Assembly (NCBI GenBank): GCA_015680685.1
Contig: MNCI01004510.1
Span: 4,338 to 61,340, forward strand
Direction: 5' to 3'
From: Gnetum montanum
Lineage: Eukaryota > Streptophyta > Gnetopsida > Gnetales > Gnetaceae
Length of the DNA stretch: 57,003 bases
Shown here in pieces: positions 55,085 through 57,003 of this stretch; positions within the stretch are counted from its first letter, which is position 1, and every line of letters begins with the position of its first letter. The notes below the pieces were generated by a model. The model worked only from the letters and a program-made list of their open reading frames with translations, did not search any database and had not been told where the DNA came from. The position numbers and the translations under genes are program-made.

Positions 55085-55490
55085 AACAAAAATGTTGATT
55101 TTCTTCTTCTTGATGAAGCTACAAGTGTTTGGATGCTGAATCTGAAAGGATAGTGTAGGAAGCTCTTGATAGAATCATGGTTAACAAAACAACTGTAATT
55201 GTGGCACATTAGTTGACCATTATCAAAAATGCAGATATGATTGCTGTATTACAGCATGAAAAAGTTAATAGCAATTCCCAAAGGTGCATATTTCTAACTT
55301 GTTAGGAGATGCATGAAGAAAAAGAAGAGACAAAGTAAGATCCTGATGACACGGAAATTTTCATCCTCTCGCATAGTTTCAGGACCAATTTCATCTTTCA
55401 GGAAAGGAAATCTAGAAGAAGTGCAACTTCAAGGAGCAATGGCAACCGTGAATTCAAGAGGATGCAGTGGCTACCCATGTTGTTGAATTG
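55085..55490 (+). pseudogene. ABCB (P-glycoprotein-type) transporter relic, NBD1 end and linker
   Basis: ABCB proteins are membrane ATP-driven exporters (auxin and other substrates in plants). The fragment keeps Walker B and the following glutamate (DFLLLDEATS, 55097-55126), the D-loop (LDAESERIV, after a 2-base frameshift), EALDRIMVNKTTVIVAH with the switch histidine at 55207-55209, then a TAG where Arg is usual, and NADMIAV. Downstream EMHEEKEETK is the start of the acidic linker seen after the first nucleotide-binding domain in plant ABCB4/11-type proteins. Walker A, the signature motif and membrane segments are absent. No intron is visible in the fragment. Confidence 0.85.
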
Positions 55491-55564
55491 AATGTTTTAA
55501 AAATTAAGGGCGGATTCATTACTTTTCTGTGTGCTCGTTTTTTTTTTGGCAAATAGGCGAAGTC

Positions 55565-56119
55565 CTAGAAGAAATAAACAAAAAAATTTAGAAAATGTTG
55601 AAGGTTTCTCCAATTTTCAGAAACCCTGGTATATCGAAACCCTACAGGATGTTGGCCTCCCGCATTCACCGCGGCACATAAATCCCCCGCTGTCGCCGTC
55701 GCCGTCACCGTCGCCATTGTCAATCGCAGGCGGGCGCACCTTGCCCTGCGCGCCAGAAAATGCATGTTACTGGTTTGCAGGGGTGCGGGCGTAATTTTGC
55801 GCACAGCCAGCAGCAGCAGCAGATGTCCCAAAACCAACATGAGAACCAGATTCGAGGCCAGATCGTCCATGGTTGGAGAGCGGGGCTTGGCGGCCAGCAG
55901 CAGAGAGAGAGCGCGATCGGGAGCAACATCCTCTACCGCGTTCTCGGTGGCGACTGCGGCCACGGTTGGTGTTGGAACCACCAGGGAGATCGGGCCGTGA
56001 AGACTGAACGGCCAGGTGAACCCTAGACCTACAGGAAACATCACGGCAAATTTCTTGCAGACCTCTTTTTGATTCGTGATGAAGTTAAAGGTGGATCGTT
56101 GCAAAAAGGGGAGTTTCAA
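55565..56119. other. GC/CpG-rich block with open frames, identity unknown
   Basis: From 55640 to 56050 the composition changes sharply: CGCCGTCGCCGTCACCG, many CpG, and a CAGCAGCAGCAGCAG run near 55808. Open frames exist on both strands: a 184-codon one on minus (55565-56119) and a Ser/Ala/Arg-rich one on plus (55764-56000, for example SGATSSTAFSVATAA) that resembles an organelle transit peptide. None matches a family I know. It could be a first exon or promoter island of a host gene, or a retrocopy 5' end. The direction is undecided. Confidence 0.35.
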
Positions 56120-56435
56120 GATTTGAATTTAAATAAAATGGTTCTGCTCTACTCTAGCTTCTTGGTGGATGGCAGTTTCTACATCATCGAAGGGTTACAA
56201 ATCAAATATGCAAATATCTGATAAACAAAGGCCTTGTGGGAAAAATGTTTATGTGTTTTTGAGGGTTAGATTACATAATTTTATAATACCATCCAACCGC
56301 CACCTCCTATATTGCCAACAAAAAGAAAAATGAAGAGGATATATGTGTATGGAATAAGTTGCAACTATAGATTGTATTTTTATATATCTTAGTGATTGTA
56401 TTTTAATTTTCCATGAAGTTTGTAACCATTAAAAA

Positions 56436-56570
56436 GGCCACTTGTCAACTAAATTGGACACGTGTCAACTGCAACTTGTTTCTCTCCATGAAGACACTTG
56501 GCAACTGAATGAAGACACTTGTCAACTGGATGAAGACACTTGGCAATTGAATAGGACACTTGTCCATTGT
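56436..56570. repeat. 21-bp tandem repeat
   Basis: Three full adjacent units at 56490-56510, 56511-56531 and 56532-56552 (GAAGACACTTGGCAACTGAA type) with degenerate units on both sides (GGCCACTTGTCAACTAAAT, GGACACGTGTCAACT, GGACACTTGTCCATTG). Confidence 0.9.
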
Positions 56571-56621
56571 AGCCTTTTTATCTCTTTTGTGGTTGCAACC
56601 ACCCAAAATTGTTGTAACTTA

Positions 56622-56690
56622 CCTAACTTGTTGGGCAAGTAACCTCCTAACTTGTTGGGCAAGTAACCTTCCGATTGGTTGGCCAAGTTA
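56622..56690. repeat. 24-bp tandem repeat
   Basis: Two identical units at 56622-56645 and 56646-56669 (CCTAACTTGTTGGGC...) and a degenerate third (GATTGGTTGGCCAAGTTAC). Confidence 0.9.
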
Positions 56691-56739
56691 CTTGAGAGAG
56701 AAGTTAGGTGAGATATTTTTTAAATATGTAACTTCCCTA

Positions 56740-57003
56740 CCTACCTTTGAACCCTATAAAAAGGCTTCAGGGGTCAAGAGGAGGAAGGGACATGGAAGCA
56801 TCATCATCACACTCAAGATTTGTAAAGAAGATTGCTTGCAAGATGGCTTGCTAGAATAAAGATTTCAGCCTCTTTGTCATGGTCCTGTGAGTTATGCATT
56901 TCAATTTTTGTTTTGTTTAAATTGCTTAGCTAGTGGTTTAGATAGTATCATCCTTGGAAAGTAATTTTGGGATTTTTAGATTGCTCTTATTGTTCTTGTT
57001 GCC
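56740..57003 (+). promoter_or_regulatory. Promoter-like sequence at the right edge
   Basis: CCCTATAAAAAGGC at 56750-56763 is a strong TATA box. AATAAAG at 56855 resembles a poly(A) signal and CCTGTGAGTTATG near 56885 could be a splice donor. With the tandem repeats upstream this resembles the U3-R-U5 order of an LTR or the 5' end of a gene. The window ends before this can be resolved. Confidence 0.4.

Noticed and set aside
54775-55209. 144-codon minus-strand open frame
   Set aside because: Partly opposite the ABCB Walker B/D-loop region on plus, and partly within an LTR remnant; no family resemblance.

Overview
The window is plant nuclear DNA made almost entirely of old, nested LTR retrotransposons. 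It is AT-rich and poor in CpG, and essentially every retroelement frame is broken by stop codons. One PR-1-type defence gene relic and one ABCB transporter relic are the only host-type coding sequences I recognise. Many diverged, slowly removed Ty3/gypsy copies suggest a large-genome seed plant, most likely a gymnosperm. That is an inference from style, not from a diagnostic gene.

Layout. 1-589: unassigned flank, then a relic of an extra retrotransposon gene (here 'ORF3'). 590-7344: copy 0, an Athila-like gypsy element on + (5' LTR, tRNA-Asp-type primer site, gag, protease, RT, RNase H, integrase), cut off on the right. 7345-14325: a Tat-lineage gypsy element on - (3' LTR, polypurine tract, 17-unit minisatellite, integrase, archaeal-type RNase H, RT), cut off at its 5' side. 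14326-24718: copy 1, Athila-like, + (end of gag to 3' LTR, including ORF3). 24719-28479: copy E, the same family on - (protease, gag, primer site, 5' LTR). 28540-30096: integrase-bearing fragment of another gypsy family. 31880-32853: Ty1/copia 3' end with an N-flanked, perfectly inverted segment that looks like an assembly fault. 34889-35325: PR-1 relic. About 36520-36670: SINE-like sequence. 38330-41787 plus 52514-53477: copy 3, Athila-like, split by copy 2. 41788-52513: copy 2, complete from LTR to LTR with target-site duplication TTTGG but lacking RT, RNase H and integrase. 54325-54775: partial - strand LTR. 55085-55490: ABCB relic. 55640-56050: GC/CpG-rich block. 56436-56690: short tandem repeats, followed by a TATA-like promoter.

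The most interesting system is the Athila-like family itself. Three independent copies (1, 2, 3) and one short relic carry, between integrase and the 3' LTR, a third gene of about 2.8 kb. Its predicted product (roughly 940-950 residues, counted through stops) has an N-terminal part resembling the retroelement-associated 'putative plant transposon protein' type and a long C-terminal coiled coil. In copies 1-3 it is preceded by a TATA box, by motifs that also occur in the U3 of the family's LTRs, and by a short intron-like segment. In copies 1 and 2 the acceptor AG lies directly against the ATG. It looks like a retrotransposon gene with its own LTR-like promoter and a spliced leader.

Decay is directional. 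Many in-frame stops are TAG where a sister copy has CAG (Gln) or TGG (Trp), as expected from cytosine deamination at methylated CHG sites in silenced elements.
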